NCBI RefSeq assembly: GCF_902497555.1
Contig: NZ_CABVGP010000001.1
Span: 558,001-622,000, forward strand
Origin: Amycolatopsis camponoti
Lineage (GTDB): Bacteria; Actinomycetota; Actinomycetes; Mycobacteriales; Pseudonocardiaceae
Reading direction: 5' to 3'
DNA: 64,000 nt
Numbering within the stretch: position 1 is the stretch's first letter; each line of letters opens with the position of its first letter. The notes under the pieces were generated by a model. It ran no database searches, was not told the origin of the DNA, and saw only the letters and a program-made list of their open reading frames with translations. Of the stretch, positions 9,104 to 16,162 are shown piece after piece. Both the position numbers and the translations under genes were made by a program.

Positions 9104-9577
9104 ATGGAAGCGCGGCTCAACATGTTCGAGAACGAAGTCACGACCAAGTTCTTCAAGCGCCTGATCGCGGCCTCCCGCCCGATCGAGGAGTCCTCGCTGC
9201 CGAAGGCGACGCAGGAGCTGGTGAAGATCCGCGCGAGCCAGATCAACGGCTGCGGAATGTGCCTGGACATGCACACGAAGGACGCGGCGGCGGCGGGCGA
9301 GACGGCGGTCCGCCTGGCCCTGGTGGCAGCGTGGCGCGAGGCGGTGGTGTTCACGGAGGCGGAGCGAGCGGCCCTGGCCCTGGCCGAGGAGGGAACCCGC
9401 CTGGCGGACAACCACGAGGGCGTGTCGGACGAGACCTGGGCGGCAGTCCGCAAGAACTTCGACGAGGAGCAGATCGGCGCACTGGTCTGCCTGGTGGCGG
9501 AGATCAACACGTGGAACCGCCTGAACGTGATCGTCCGCAACCCGGCAGGCGAGTACCAGCCGGGAATGTTCGGCTGA
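9104..9577 (+). CDS. AhpD-like carboxymuconolactone decarboxylase-family protein
   Basis: The start at 9104 has AAGGAAAG upstream. The protein has 157 residues and the AhpD signature INGCGMCLDMHTKDA, that is, a CxxC pair followed by a histidine four residues on, expected to form a redox-active disulfide. The family acts in peroxide defence or as decarboxylases; the motif favours a peroxidase-type role. Before the mobile element arrived, this gene converged on the trhA gene now at 21483-22157. Confidence 0.88.
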   Translation: MEARLNMFENEVTTKFFKRLIAASRPIEESSLPKATQELVKIRASQINGCGMCLDMHTKDAAAAGETAVRLALVAAWREAVVFTEAERAALALAEEGTRLADNHEGVSDETWAAVRKNFDEEQIGALVCLVAEINTWNRLNVIVRNPAGEYQPGMFG

Positions 9578-9586
9578 CGCGCATCG

Positions 9587-9615
9587 CTGGGGACTTCCAA
9601 GGGGGAGGTCCCCAG
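9587..9615. terminator. Terminator of the AhpD-like gene, just outside the left element end
   Basis: Arms 9587-9598 (CTGGGGACTTCC) and 9604-9615 (GGAGGTCCCCAG) pair over 12 bases with one G-T pair and a 5-base loop. It would originally have separated the AhpD-like gene from the convergent trhA gene. Confidence 0.75.
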
Positions 9616-9623
9616 CAGTGCTC

Positions 9624-9652
9624 AGGCGTACATGGCCAGCCAGATCGCGATG
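9624..9652. repeat. attL: left copy of the 29-bp attachment core
   Basis: These 29 bases are identical to 21485-21513. Read on the minus strand they encode the last residues of TrhA (IAIWLAMYA) and here run into a TGA stop at 9622-9624. The bases on either side differ between the copies (C/T before, A/T after), so the repeat is exactly 29 bases. This copy keeps the host's original 3' end of trhA. Confidence 0.92.
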
Positions 9653-9663
9653 ATCTGCTCCGG

Positions 9664-9751
9664 GCCTCTTCTGCACCTCGGCGTCTCTGCCTCTTAGGTG
9701 CGCTGAGCTGCGGTTTTACCTGTCATCAGTTCTCGCGGGTGCTTGCCTCTT
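9664..9751. repeat. Three GCCTCTT direct repeats inside attL
   Basis: Identical 7-base copies lie at 9664-9670, 9689-9695 and 9745-9751. Spaced direct repeats within about 100 bases of the core are the usual form of arm sites bound by tyrosine integrases or of excisionase sites. Binding is inferred, not shown. Confidence 0.45.
9706..9720. repeat. 15-bp inverted repeat, left copy (mate at 21470-21484)
   Basis: AGCTGCGGTTTTACC here is the exact reverse complement of 21470-21484, which directly abuts the right core. The copies sit inside the two element ends, so in the excised circle they flank attP and are candidate integrase arm sites. Confidence 0.6.
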
Positions 9752-9829
9752 CCTGACCTCTGACGGCCTGGAGACGGCCTGGCGACCGACGCCACAACCT
9801 GCTCTGCATCCCGATATGAAGCCAGCACG

Positions 9830-9887
9830 CGGCCGGTGGTGCCGGGTCAAGACACGCTTCATCGTCTTGACGCGGTGCTACCGGCCG
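9830..9887. other. Large hairpin, 24-position stem with G-T wobbles
   Basis: Arms 9830-9853 and 9864-9887 pair at 20 Watson-Crick positions and three G-T positions with a single mismatch, around a 10-base loop (ACGCTTCATC). Preserved pairing through G-T pairs suggests selection on an RNA or single-stranded DNA structure. It lies in the gene-free left end of a rolling-circle element, so an origin, a transfer site or a small RNA are all possible. Confidence 0.5.
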
Positions 9888-10310
9888 TTGTCACGATCAG
9901 GCGTCGGGATGGAGGTCCCCAACGACGGTGCGTAACAGAGATCGACTCCCAAACGACCCGACTGTTACCACCGCTCGTAGCTCGTCGAGGAGGCCGAGGA
10001 TGCCCCAGGGGAGAAGTGTCCCGCCGCCGTGCGGCGCTTCGCCGGGTGACCCGCTGGCGGCCGCACCGCCCGGCCGGCGGGCGAAGCGGAGCGGCAGCCC
10101 GCCGTGCCGGAAGCGGATGCGGGCGCCCAGGTGAGGGGCCACGTAGGCGACAGGCGCGCCGCCAGCGGCGGCGCGCCCTTGATCCCATAGAGCCAAGTTC
10201 GGCAGTATCCGAGAAGCTCACATGGTGTGCGTTATCACCCACGATCCATGGCCTTCTTGTCTCTAGATACCCTCCATCGGACCTCGCGTGCAGTGTCTGT
10301 ATGACCGAGG
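9888..10310. other. Gene-free left segment of the element
   Basis: About 420 bases hold no convincing gene. A minus-strand frame at 9897-10196 (TTG start, 99 residues, Gly/Arg rich) is open but lacks a binding site and a recognisable domain; it may be a remnant. At 10153-10177 an 11-bp perfect stem (GGCGCGCCGCC) with a 3-base loop resembles a terminator. Confidence 0.4.
10153..10177. terminator. Perfect 11-bp GC stem-loop
   Basis: Arms 10153-10163 and 10167-10177 are exact complements with loop AGC. It stands between the gene-free left end and the cargo genes and may insulate them. Confidence 0.5.
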
Positions 10311-11063
10311 ATGGAGGTACGGACGCAGCGGGAAGCGAGTGAACGAGTGATGACTACCGGTACGGCGCTGGCGGAAAAACCAGTTTTGCGACGTGAGGTC
10401 GACTTGCGGGACCCGGTAGCTGCATGGCTGGAGTCGCGTTGTGAAAAAGGTTGCGTAGCTGACGAGATCGATGCAGGCGCCGGCATCGCGGACCTAGTTG
10501 CAACCTATGGCAGGACCGCTAGCGAACGCGCTAACAGCTATCGTTATCGATACGTGAGTCTCACATCGAGAAATGAAGTTGAACTTTTCCGGTTCCTCGT
10601 TAAGGCTAGAACAGAGCTAGAGCTGCGCGAATGGGCGCCATGGGGATGGAAATCTCTTCGCGAGAACGCTATGGCACCGCTACTTGATAGGGGTCTGATT
10701 CGATGCTCGTCTGGGAAATATGAAATTGTGGAGAAGATACCCGACCCGGGAACAAACATAACTGCAGTTGAATTAAAACTGCGAGACTGGCGTCGAGCTG
10801 TCGGCCAAGCGGCTCGATATCACTTGTTTGCTCATGAAGTTTATATCGCGCTCCCGATGGCTGCTGCTGAAAAATCTATCACGGCCGCCGGAGAGCTTGG
10901 GATCGGCGTCCTCGGAATCGATGACGATCATATCGTGCGCGAACTGGCTGCGGCAGTGCCGAATCAGCCCATGGATGATTCGTCTCGAAGACTGGCTGCG
11001 GAACGATCTGTTGCGACGGGATGGGCGACTGTTAAGCGAGTCGGCGGCTCCTCTCTTAGATGA
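10311..11063 (+). CDS. PD-(D/E)XK nuclease-like protein with inserted winged-helix-like segment (cargo)
   Basis: The protein has 250 residues (237 if started at the ATG at 10350). The pattern expected for PD-(D/E)XK nucleases is present: acidic E52, GIADLV with D61, AVELK with E154 and K156, and Q166 in RAVGQAARY. Between D61 and E154 lies a helical stretch (about residues 86-140) ending in LLDRGLIRCSSGKYEIV, which reads like a winged helix inserted in the fold. Codon use is clearly AT-richer than in neighbouring element genes, pointing to separate acquisition. Its last 8 bases overlap the end of the convergent kinase gene. DNA cleavage is inferred from motifs only. Confidence 0.72.
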   Translation: MEVRTQREASERVMTTGTALAEKPVLRREVDLRDPVAAWLESRCEKGCVADEIDAGAGIADLVATYGRTASERANSYRYRYVSLTSRNEVELFRFLVKARTELELREWAPWGWKSLRENAMAPLLDRGLIRCSSGKYEIVEKIPDPGTNITAVELKLRDWRRAVGQAARYHLFAHEVYIALPMAAAEKSITAAGELGIGVLGIDDDHIVRELAAAVPNQPMDDSSRRLAAERSVATGWATVKRVGGSSLR

Positions 11064-13080
11064 TCTTTTTCCAAACCTCCAGGAATGTTCCGAGTTCAGC
11101 TGGGTCGACAATCCCGCGCAGCTTTGAGTAAAGACCCTGAGCCTCTTGAATCTTGGTTTTCATCCATTCGCGACGCTTGCTAGGTTCGAGGCTCGACAAC
11201 TCAGCTACTTGATCGCTCTTTGCTTGCATATTGTGTTGGCGCAGAGTGATCCGCTGTTCGGTCGTTGAGATCTGCGCGATGGGCCTGCCTGAAGAAAATA
11301 GATCGCGATCGTACTTTGTGTAAGTTCTTGTTAGAAGTCCGGCACGTCGCAAGCGAGCATGCGTTTCGATCTTAAGGGAGTTCAGAAGATCGGGCACGTA
11401 GTAACGATCGGCGGCTTGACCACCGCGCGTATCTTCTACCTCTTCCAAGTGGCGCGGAAGATTCTCAAGGTTCGCGGATACGCCAGTTGACCATCCCGAT
11501 GCGCCCAGGCCCAGGGCTAGCAAGCCAGAAACGTCCCGCCGTCCAATTATTATGGGGGATTCGATCTCTCGGCAGACGGCGATCACGTCACGAATTCCCC
11601 TAAGGGTTCCCTCGTCGGCAAGAGGGGCAAATGGTACCTGTGCCGTATGCACCAGCAGGTAGACTGCCGGCAATCGTGTTGCCGTGAGTGCATTCAGTAG
11701 GTGCTCAAGTCCTGCGCCGCCGCTGAGTACGCCCGAGCCGACAGCGACCGCTGACCAGACCTCGTTCTTGTGTCCTGCCTGCTGAAGGATGTCGCGGCAG
11801 GTCTCTGCGCAAGAGAGGCTTTCGTCGATCCATTCCAGCTCCCCGGAATCTGCGAGAAAGTAGGGTGAGATCACGATGTCGGTTTTATTGTCGATCTGGT
11901 GCTCGACTATGCTGCGGCAGTAGTCGGCGCGGGCGGATTCCGATTTTGGAACTTCTAATATTCTCGCTCGTTGGCCATATGGCAGCTTTTTGTAGGATGA
12001 GGATCGAGCTTCGATCGGCGATCGATCCAAATATGAAACGGGATCGATCGCGAGGTTGACTTTACTGCTGGCTGCTACCTGGGTCATTACGTCTATCCGT
12101 GCGCTGCAGCCGGCGGCGTCGAGAATTAAGCCGTCTGTTCCGAGTTCGGTGACGAATTCCGAAGTGGCGACATTTTTTATTTGGCCAACCGCTAGGTAGA
12201 AGCATAAGGAGTTGGAGTTGTCGTCTGAGCCGTCTCCCTCCAGGGCGGCGACCGCGTTCCCAACGTCTTCAAGCAGCTTCTCGGGATCGAGGTATCGCTT
12301 GAATGGCTGTTGCTGGGTCATTTTCTCGAGAACATTCGAGAGCTTGGCTGGAACGCGCGCGTTCACATCCTTCGCTTTAGGGATAGCGATTACACCTGGG
12401 GCTGACCAAAGTTCGACGCCTGTGACCTTCCCAAAGGGCTTGGAATTTGTGACTAGCCTCCATGCTAGAAGACCAATGACAAACTGATCAGATCGCCAAT
12501 CTCCACGCTGCGGTGACTTGCTAACCTGCTCCGGACTCATCCATCCAGGCGTCCCTGGGGTGGGTAGCAGCGTGTGTGTCTCGTCATCTACGTGACGGGC
12601 CATTCCGAGATCAACGATTACAACCTGCCCCGACTCTGTAAGCATCACATTGCTCGGAGAGAGATCGCGGTGTGCTGTCTGTTCGCGCCACAATGCCGCC
12701 GCGCCTTCAACAACCTGCATCATAATAGATGCGGCAGTCTTAAGGTCGAATTCGTCGTTGAACTTCAACGACTTGCTCAGTGGTGCACCGTCGATGTAGT
12801 CCATTTCAACATATTGAAATGAGGTGTCGTCGATTGTGATCGCATCGATCGCTCGGTATGCGACCACGTTTTTGTGGCTGACGCGTCGCAGGGCCGCGAA
12901 CTCTCGCTCGGTTCTGACGACATCGGTCCGTTCTGGGTCAAGAATCTTGACTGCGAAGACGTCGCTCCCGCGCTGTACTTTGAACGTGCTGGCAAAGCCA
13001 CCAGTCCCCAGGTGTGTCACCTCTGCGTCTGGATACAGAGTTAGGGCGATGGACTTAAGTTTCTGCGTATCAGCCGGCAT
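11056..13080 (-). CDS. Ser/Thr protein kinase fused to a large C-terminal alpha/beta region (cargo)
   Basis: The ATG at 13080 has GGGGAG six bases upstream and is preferred over a TTG at 13098; the product has 674 residues. Residues 20-280 form a Hanks-type kinase with all key motifs: GTGGFASTF loop, K45 in FAVKIL, HRDLSPSN with D139, DLG at 157-159, SPE at 182-184 and D198. Residues 290-560 alternate strands and helices (DGLILDAAG, VNLAIDPVSYL, DIVISPYFLAD, PAVYLLVHTAQVPFA, SPIIIGRRDVSG) in a way that suggests a TIM-type barrel, and the last 100 residues are helical. No transmembrane span and no PASTA domain are present, unlike typical PknB kinases. AT-rich codon use marks it as foreign. Convergent with the nuclease-like gene. 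Confidence 0.82.
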   Translation of the reverse strand: MPADTQKLKSIALTLYPDAEVTHLGTGGFASTFKVQRGSDVFAVKILDPERTDVVRTEREFAALRRVSHKNVVAYRAIDAITIDDTSFQYVEMDYIDGAPLSKSLKFNDEFDLKTAASIMMQVVEGAAALWREQTAHRDLSPSNVMLTESGQVVIVDLGMARHVDDETHTLLPTPGTPGWMSPEQVSKSPQRGDWRSDQFVIGLLAWRLVTNSKPFGKVTGVELWSAPGVIAIPKAKDVNARVPAKLSNVLEKMTQQQPFKRYLDPEKLLEDVGNAVAALEGDGSDDNSNSLCFYLAVGQIKNVATSEFVTELGTDGLILDAAGCSARIDVMTQVAASSKVNLAIDPVSYLDRSPIEARSSSYKKLPYGQRARILEVPKSESARADYCRSIVEHQIDNKTDIVISPYFLADSGELEWIDESLSCAETCRDILQQAGHKNEVWSAVAVGSGVLSGGAGLEHLLNALTATRLPAVYLLVHTAQVPFAPLADEGTLRGIRDVIAVCREIESPIIIGRRDVSGLLALGLGASGWSTGVSANLENLPRHLEEVEDTRGGQAADRYYVPDLLNSLKIETHARLRRAGLLTRTYTKYDRDLFSSGRPIAQISTTEQRITLRQHNMQAKSDQVAELSSLEPSKRREWMKTKIQEAQGLYSKLRGIVDPAELGTFLEVWKKII

Positions 13081-13216
13081 GGACGCTCCCCTGATCAAGT
13101 CAGTCTGATCACCAAATCGCTCCGCCTTGTCGGCTAGTTACGCACGTAATTCAATTGAAACAAAGAATATCGTTATGTAATCGATGTATTAATGTGACCC
13201 GAAAGATGTCTTGTTG
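13081..13216. promoter_or_regulatory. AT-rich region upstream of the kinase gene
   Basis: The 136 bases between the kinase start and the end of the Nudix gene are unusually AT rich for this genome (for example TTATGTAATCGATGTATTAA at 13173-13192) and must hold the kinase promoter. I cannot fix -35 and -10 boxes with confidence. Confidence 0.4.
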
Positions 13217-13687
13217 CTAGGTGAAAAAAGGATCTCGATTACGGGTGAGCGCGTGCCTAATTCGCATCTCGATCGAGGAATGAATGCTCATTGATTCGAG
13301 CGAGGATGGCATTACCCAATCGACAACTTTGCTCTCTTCGCTGGTCTGCAGTGTTCCGCCTCTAGGAGTCGCTCGAAAGCAGATTGAGAACTCTTGCCTG
13401 ACCTCGCCATCGTCGTAGGCGATCACGTGCTTAGGGTCCGAGTACAGGCCGATCACTCCCGTGACCTCGCATTCGATGCCGGTCTCCTCGCGGACCTCCC
13501 GAACCGCCGCCTCGGCCAACGTCTCGCCGAGTTCAAGCTGGCCACCTGGTATCGAGTACAGGTCGTTGTCCGTGCGCCTGATCATCAAAATTCGGCCTTC
13601 GTCGTCCTGGATGAACGCCGAGACCGCTACGGCGATGCTGTTTGCCTTGGGTGCGTTCGGGTCGTTGTAGTAGTCGACTCGGGTCAT
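13217..13687 (-). CDS. Nudix hydrolase of the element, Pif-like candidate
   Basis: The protein has 156 residues and a complete Nudix box (GQLELGETLAEAAVREVREETGI), read in two parts here: G-x5-E-x7 then REVREETGI. Nudix enzymes hydrolyse nucleoside diphosphates linked to another group. In pSAM2 the Nudix protein Pif blocks redundant transfer between cells that carry the element, so a transfer-immunity role is plausible here. The gene starts 8 bases after the stop of the XRE regulator, so both are likely cotranscribed. The last part (VVDWVMPSSLE and onward) is a normal Nudix end. Confidence 0.85.
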   Translation of the reverse strand: MTRVDYYNDPNAPKANSIAVAVSAFIQDDEGRILMIRRTDNDLYSIPGGQLELGETLAEAAVREVREETGIECEVTGVIGLYSDPKHVIAYDDGEVRQEFSICFRATPRGGTLQTSEESKVVDWVMPSSLESMSIHSSIEMRIRHALTRNRDPFFT

Positions 13688-13695
13688 GCTGCCTC

Positions 13696-14439
13696 CTAGA
13701 AGGTGGCTGGCTTGGCGAGGTTCCAGACTGACTCGAAGCTCTCCGAGTACGTCTCGAAAAGGTCCCCGGCGGACAGTCTTCGCAGGTGGAGGGACGGGGC
13801 GTGGGCTCCCTGGAATCCGTACACGTGCGTGTTGATGATCATCTCATCGTCGAAACGGAAGATCGAGTTGTAGAGCGTCGTGTTGTGGAACCGCATCTCC
13901 ACCCCGTCGACGCCGACCAGCGGCCGGTAGGACGCCAGCGCGTTGCGGATGCGTGCCGCAAGCGTCCCGTCGCCGAGCTGCTCTTCCTCGCCACGCAGGG
14001 CGACGCTGTCACCCTCGGGGTCTCCGAACACGAGCCGGATTCGAGCGCCGGCCGCTGCCTTGGCAGTCAGGTCCTTGATGAACCGCGGGCGTTCGACCAG
14101 GAACAACGCCGCGTGTACCAGGATCTCGACGGTCTCCGATGCATCCTTGATCAACCGGTCCCACAGTTCGACGGGGACGGCGTTGCGGTGCGGGAAGACC
14201 TGCACCAGCTCGGCGGCAGCCGTCTCGGCCTTGCGTTCCGGGGCCACGGAGTCCGGCCACAAGTAGGTCTCTGACTCGCGCGCCATGGCGGCGATCTTGT
14301 GCCGGTGCTTGGGGTAGGGCGTCCGGTTCTTGGTGATCCAGCGCTCGACGGTCTTCTGATCGACGCCGACCGCCTTCGCGACCTGCTCCAACGCCAGGCC
14401 ATTGCGCAGCAGCGCGTCACGCAGGCGTTCATTCGGCAT
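13696..14439 (-). CDS. XRE-type regulator with DUF5919/PLD-like C-terminal domain
   Basis: The ATG at 14439 has GAGGGG upstream; the frame stays open further upstream but runs through the operator-like repeats. Residues 1-60 hold a helix-turn-helix (LEQVAKAVGVDQKTVERWI), and residues 85-247 match a C-terminal domain I associate with DUF5919, distantly like phospholipase D folds (MRFHNTTLYNSIFRFDDEM) but without a full HxK motif. It faces away from the small element genes across a cluster of GGGACGT repeats, so it probably represses them and itself, in the role that KorSA has in pSAM2. Confidence 0.82.
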   Translation of the reverse strand: MPNERLRDALLRNGLALEQVAKAVGVDQKTVERWITKNRTPYPKHRHKIAAMARESETYLWPDSVAPERKAETAAAELVQVFPHRNAVPVELWDRLIKDASETVEILVHAALFLVERPRFIKDLTAKAAAGARIRLVFGDPEGDSVALRGEEEQLGDGTLAARIRNALASYRPLVGVDGVEMRFHNTTLYNSIFRFDDEMIINTHVYGFQGAHAPSLHLRRLSAGDLFETYSESFESVWNLAKPATF

Positions 14440-14450
14440 CTGCACCCCTC

Positions 14451-14523
14451 GGGACGTGTAGGGACGTCTTCGACGGTACCAGGGACGTCCCGAGATGTCC
14501 TGCCACGTGGTGATCACGTCCCG
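14451..14523. promoter_or_regulatory. Operator cluster of GGGACGT repeats
   Basis: GGGACGT occurs at 14451-14457, 14461-14467 and 14482-14488, the last as the full palindrome GGGACGTCCC (14482-14491), and the reverse form ACGTCCC at 14517-14523. The repeats lie between the leftward XRE regulator and the rightward element genes, the expected place for an autoregulated divergent switch. Confidence 0.6.
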
Positions 14524-14591
14524 CGTTTTGGCGGAGATTGGGTGTCAGGTTGCCGGGGCAGGCCCGGTGCCAGGACACCGAGGAGGTAGGC

Positions 14592-14663
14592 GTGACTACT
14601 GAAACCGCCGTTCGGCCGGCTGGCTCGGACAAGCGGGCGGTCCCTCGCCGACGTGCGGCGTAA
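14592..14663 (+). CDS. 23-residue leader or small protein
   Basis: A GTG at 14592 follows a strong AGGAGG (14581-14586 region) by 6 bases and opens a frame that ends with TAA at 14661-14663. The peptide is basic at the end (RAVPRRRAA). It is the first frame of the rightward element operon and ends 12 bases before the next start, so it may act as a leader for translational coupling or be a real small protein. Confidence 0.5.
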   Translation: MTTETAVRPAGSDKRAVPRRRAA

Positions 14664-14675
14664 GCGCGGCGTGGC

Positions 14676-14900
14676 ATGCGCGACACGGTTCAGATCCACG
14701 TCACGGCTGATCTGCCGATTCGTGCCCGCGCGCTGACGTACGCAAACCGCGCCGAAGTCCGGTTCGGCAAGGCGTTCCCGGTGGTCCTGCTCGTGGACTC
14801 CGACGCCATTGCCGTACTCCGGAGGGAACTGGATAAGGCGAGCGCGGCATTGGACGCCGCAGCGGCACGAGGCGGAGAGCCGCCAGAAACTACCAACTAG
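14676..14900 (+). CDS. Small element protein, hypothetical
   Basis: The protein has 74 residues; short strands at the start (VQIHVTADLPIRARAL) and a helical end (LRRELDKASAALDAAAARG). No domain recognised. Its binding site is weak, so it may depend on translation of the 23-residue frame upstream. It is 22 bases before the next element gene in the same direction. Confidence 0.6.
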   Translation: MRDTVQIHVTADLPIRARALTYANRAEVRFGKAFPVVLLVDSDAIAVLRRELDKASAALDAAAARGGEPPETTN

Positions 14901-14922
14901 CAGACGACACAAGGGATTCAGC

Positions 14923-15369
14923 ATGGCTATCGACAAGGGACACCGGTTCGGCATCGACTTCGACGACGCGTTCACCCAGGGCCTCGTCATGGTGGGCGAA
15001 GTCTCGCCCGATAACGAATACCAATCGCGTGAGGACCGGGCTGCCAATCGCCCGGTGCGGCAGCGGGTTGACGAGGTGACCGGGAAGCGCCAGTGGAAGG
15101 TCATGGTCACCGACCCGGCGGAGACCCGCGCGAAGCGGGCGTCGTTCGAGATCACGCTTCTCGCCGACGTCCAGCCGGTGCCGACCACCTCGGAGGCGCT
15201 GCCCGGGATGCGGCCGATCGAGCTGGACGGCCTGACGGCGGAACCGCGCGTGGCTGGGCAGGGTGAGTTCAAGTACCAGTCCTACGTGTTCCGCGCGACC
15301 GGCTTCAAGCAGGCCGCGAGCAAGCCGTCCCGGTCCGGTGGGTCCGGTGAGACGGCAAAGGCCGCGTGA
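14923..15369 (+). CDS. Conserved-type AICE protein, possible regulator
   Basis: The ATG at 14923 has AAGGGA upstream; the protein has 148 residues. The segment QSREDRAANRPVRQRVDE followed by KRQWKVMVTDP is a pattern I associate with proteins carried just upstream of tra in actinobacterial elements, sometimes annotated as regulators; I am not certain of the family name. The second half is beta rich and the last 20 residues are low complexity. Its stop overlaps the next start (GTGA). Confidence 0.65.
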   Translation: MAIDKGHRFGIDFDDAFTQGLVMVGEVSPDNEYQSREDRAANRPVRQRVDEVTGKRQWKVMVTDPAETRAKRASFEITLLADVQPVPTTSEALPGMRPIELDGLTAEPRVAGQGEFKYQSYVFRATGFKQAASKPSRSGGSGETAKAA

Positions 15370-15872
15370 CAGGGATGGGCTTCCGCGAGCGGGTCGAGGC
15401 GTGGGAGCGGGCGTATCGGGACTACATGGCCGCGTGGGAGCACGGTCGTGCGGTTTTGTCGCCGGTGAGTGCGACGAACACGGCGAATTCTGCGCGGCGG
15501 GTGTCGCGGGCGTGGCACGAGCTGGCGCAGGCGCGTGGGTTGCCGTGGTGGTGTGTGGCCGCGTTGGAGTCGGCGGCCGAGGGGTTCGCCGAGTTGGCAA
15601 GGGATTGGGCGATTGAAGCAGGACACGGCGGTGATGGACGGGCTGGGCGTCCGCTGGGCGGTGGGTCCGGGTATCGAGGTGACGGTGGAGGAGACCGGTC
15701 CGGATCGGTCGGCTCCGCCGGTTCTGGTGTTGGCCGGCGCGCCCTTCGTGCTGACGTTGGTGCCGCCGCAGGACCGGGAAGCGTGGCCGGATTGCGTGGT
15801 GTTCCTGCGCCAGCTGCGCGACCACGCCGAGGACCTGGCGGCGCTGCTGGAAGCCCGCGCGGAGAGGCGTGA
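15366..15872 (+). CDS. Element hypothetical protein, probable frameshift near its 3' end
   Basis: The GTG at 15366 overlaps the preceding stop by 4 bases; an ATG at 15375 is an alternative. The first 85 residues look like a real helical protein (WERAYRDYMAAWEHGRAVL, ARRVSRAWHELAQARGLPWW). After about base 15630 the frame turns into Gly/Arg low complexity and overlaps the next gene in another frame for more than 200 bases. The genuine gene probably ended near 15615-15640 and lost its stop through an indel, or the overlap is real but non-conserved. Confidence 0.5.
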   Translation: MTGMGFRERVEAWERAYRDYMAAWEHGRAVLSPVSATNTANSARRVSRAWHELAQARGLPWWCVAALESAAEGFAELARDWAIEAGHGGDGRAGRPLGGGSGYRGDGGGDRSGSVGSAGSGVGRRALRADVGAAAGPGSVAGLRGVPAPAARPRRGPGGAAGSPRGEA

Positions 15873-15888
15873 CGGTGCGGAAGGCTGA
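15634..15888 (+). CDS. Small element protein, hypothetical
   Basis: Started at the ATG at 15634 it has 84 residues (a TTG at 15613 with AAGGGA upstream would add seven). The sequence is beta rich at first (VRWAVGPGIEVTVEETG) and helical at the end (FLRQLRDHAEDLAALLEAR). The frame has the high third-position GC of true genes here, in contrast to the overlapping end of the preceding frame. Confidence 0.6.
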   Translation: MDGLGVRWAVGPGIEVTVEETGPDRSAPPVLVLAGAPFVLTLVPPQDREAWPDCVVFLRQLRDHAEDLAALLEARAERRDGAEG

Positions 15889-16120
15889 GCCGAAGACACT
15901 GCGGGAGGCGCACGAGGTTGTGATGGACCGCCGGCCGCCGAACAACGCGAACCCGTCGGTCTGGCTGGCGTTCCGGCTCGGCAACGCACGGTTGTACAAG
16001 GCAATTGCGGACGTCGACCGGGGTCATCACCACGAGGCGCTGTACTGGGCCGGGTACGAGGAGCGGCAGGCAGGTGAGATCTCGGCCGAACTTCAGGCGG
16101 AAGGGAAGTCCGCTGATTAG
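15875..16120 (+). CDS. Small element protein, AMED_5909-like
   Basis: The GTG at 15875 has GGAGAGG eight bases upstream and lies inside the end of the preceding gene. The product has 81 residues; LREAHEVVMDRRPPNNANP followed by a helix ending GYEERQAGEI resembles a small family named AMED_5909 after an Amycolatopsis gene, whose role is unknown. This resemblance is from memory. It closes the first small-gene run; a 170-base gap follows. Confidence 0.6.
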   Translation: MRKAEPKTLREAHEVVMDRRPPNNANPSVWLAFRLGNARLYKAIADVDRGHHHEALYWAGYEERQAGEISAELQAEGKSAD

Positions 16121-16162
16121 TCGCATGTAGACGACCGGAAAGTCAATAGTATCAGCGAAAAA

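Noticed and set aside
9897..10196. 99-residue minus-strand frame in the left end of the element
   Set aside because: TTG start, no ribosome binding site, and it contains the strong GC stem at 10153-10177; kept only as a possible remnant in the region note.
10311..13080. Assignment of the cargo pair to a known Pgl/BREX system
   Set aside because: There is no alkaline-phosphatase-like PglZ, methyltransferase PglX or BrxL in the element, and the kinase lacks the PglW layout.
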